Shown piece by piece: positions 63,803 to 64,000 of a DNA stretch of 64,000 nucleotides. A program made the position numbers and the translations under genes. Positions within the stretch are counted from its first letter, which is position 1. Every line of letters begins with the position of its first letter. This stretch comes from Gammaproteobacteria bacterium (lineage in GTDB: Bacteria; Pseudomonadota; Gammaproteobacteria; Competibacterales; Competibacteraceae). Below the pieces are notes generated by a model. The model searched no databases. It was given only the letters and a program-made list of their open reading frames with translations, and was not told the DNA's origin. The stretch spans positions 1 to 64,000 of the forward strand of contig JACKNE010000014.1 of the NCBI GenBank assembly GCA_024235035.1, written 5' to 3'.

Positions 63803-64000
63803 ATGACCATCTCAGCATTTTCTTCACACCGACTAGCTGTCACCGGTATGAGTTGCGCGGGTTGTGTGGCGGCGGTGGAAAAGGCATTGCGCAGCACACC
63901 TGGTGTTGCCACTGCTAATGTGAATTTTGCTGAACGCACCGCGCAGGTCAGTGGCGACGCTTCTCCAAGCATCTTGATTCAGGCAGTCCGCGCTGCTGGT
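63803..64000 (+). CDS. copA: copper-transporting P-type ATPase, N-terminal part cut by window
   Basis: From ATG 63803 the frame stays open for 66 codons to the window edge. It encodes a heavy-metal-associated domain with Gly-Met-Ser-Cys-Ala-Gly-Cys-Val near residue 16, followed by Val-Glu-Lys-Ala-Leu and Gly-Val. The Met-x-Cys-x2-Cys site binds Cu(I). This start is typical of CopA-type P1B ATPases, which export Cu(I) from the cytoplasm. A free-standing chaperone (CopZ) is about this length too, but the sequence continues without a stop, so the ATPase is more likely. It is the second copper-related locus in the window. Confidence 0.75.
   Translation, partial: MTISAFSSHRLAVTGMSCAGCVAAVEKALRSTPGVATANVNFAERTAQVSGDASPSILIQAVRAAG

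Noticed and set aside
63577..63972. 131-codon minus-strand frame at the window end
   Set aside because: It lies opposite the heavy-metal-binding domain of the copper ATPase, which has the genuine GMSCAGC motif on plus.

Overview
The window is chromosomal DNA of a GC-rich gammaproteobacterium. The gene order thrS-infC-rpmI-rplT-pheS-pheT-ihfA, a pilMNOPQ operon, PilU, SecB, FolE2 and a RegB/RegA pair all point to that class. Gene content resembles the Competibacter/Contendobacter type of wastewater or freshwater lineage, but that narrower placement is inference. No phage, CRISPR array or intact mobile element is present.

Layout. 1-1640: the 5' part of a CHASE-PAS sensor, cut by the window edge. 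1640-3930: a decayed island of two transposase remnants, one orphan gene and a dead tyrosine integrase that abuts tRNA-Pro(GGG). 3939-11375 (minus): ihfA, pheT, pheS, rplT, rpmI, infC and thrS with a terminator-like attenuator before pheS, then tRNA-Val(GAC). 11659-13650: a chemoreceptor ending in a hemerythrin domain. 13685-18878: a copper/redox locus. An MbnP-like lipoprotein, an MbnH-like di-heme enzyme and a PCu(A)C-like protein lie on one strand. A FixH-like protein and the RegB/RegA two-component system lie on the other. A perfect 19-bp palindrome resembling a RegA/PrrA site sits between them. 18901-23927: a CBS-GGDEF protein, a VWA protein, a Nudix hydrolase, an NDUFA9-like protein and a TauE permease. 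24075-29406: two more chemoreceptors sharing a ~726-bp near-identical signalling module. 29462-46847: mostly housekeeping genes (accA, a DegP-type protease, pilU, class II DAHP synthase, folE2, dxs, ispA, xseB, ctpA, gpmA), plus a DUF4388 protein paired with a polytopic membrane protein. 47086-50877: a persulfide-sensor-like ArsR regulator with a split YgaP-like pair, then grxC-secB-gpsA, then DUF2889 and DUF1289 genes. 51666-52711: two poorly known genes. 53192-63515: pilMNOPQ followed by a 1653-residue Ig-domain surface protein. The window ends in the first 66 codons of a copper P-type ATPase.

How the parts fit. The strongest functional story is 13685-18878. It couples a redox two-component system to a periplasmic copper pair in which, in characterised members, MbnH oxidises a tryptophan of MbnP to kynurenine to make a copper site. 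A PCu(A)C-like protein lacking half its copper ligands is translationally coupled to that pair. The second notable story is the ArsR locus, whose two cysteines have the spacing of BigR/SqrR persulfide sensors. Gas or redox sensing recurs: two of three chemoreceptors carry hemerythrin domains.
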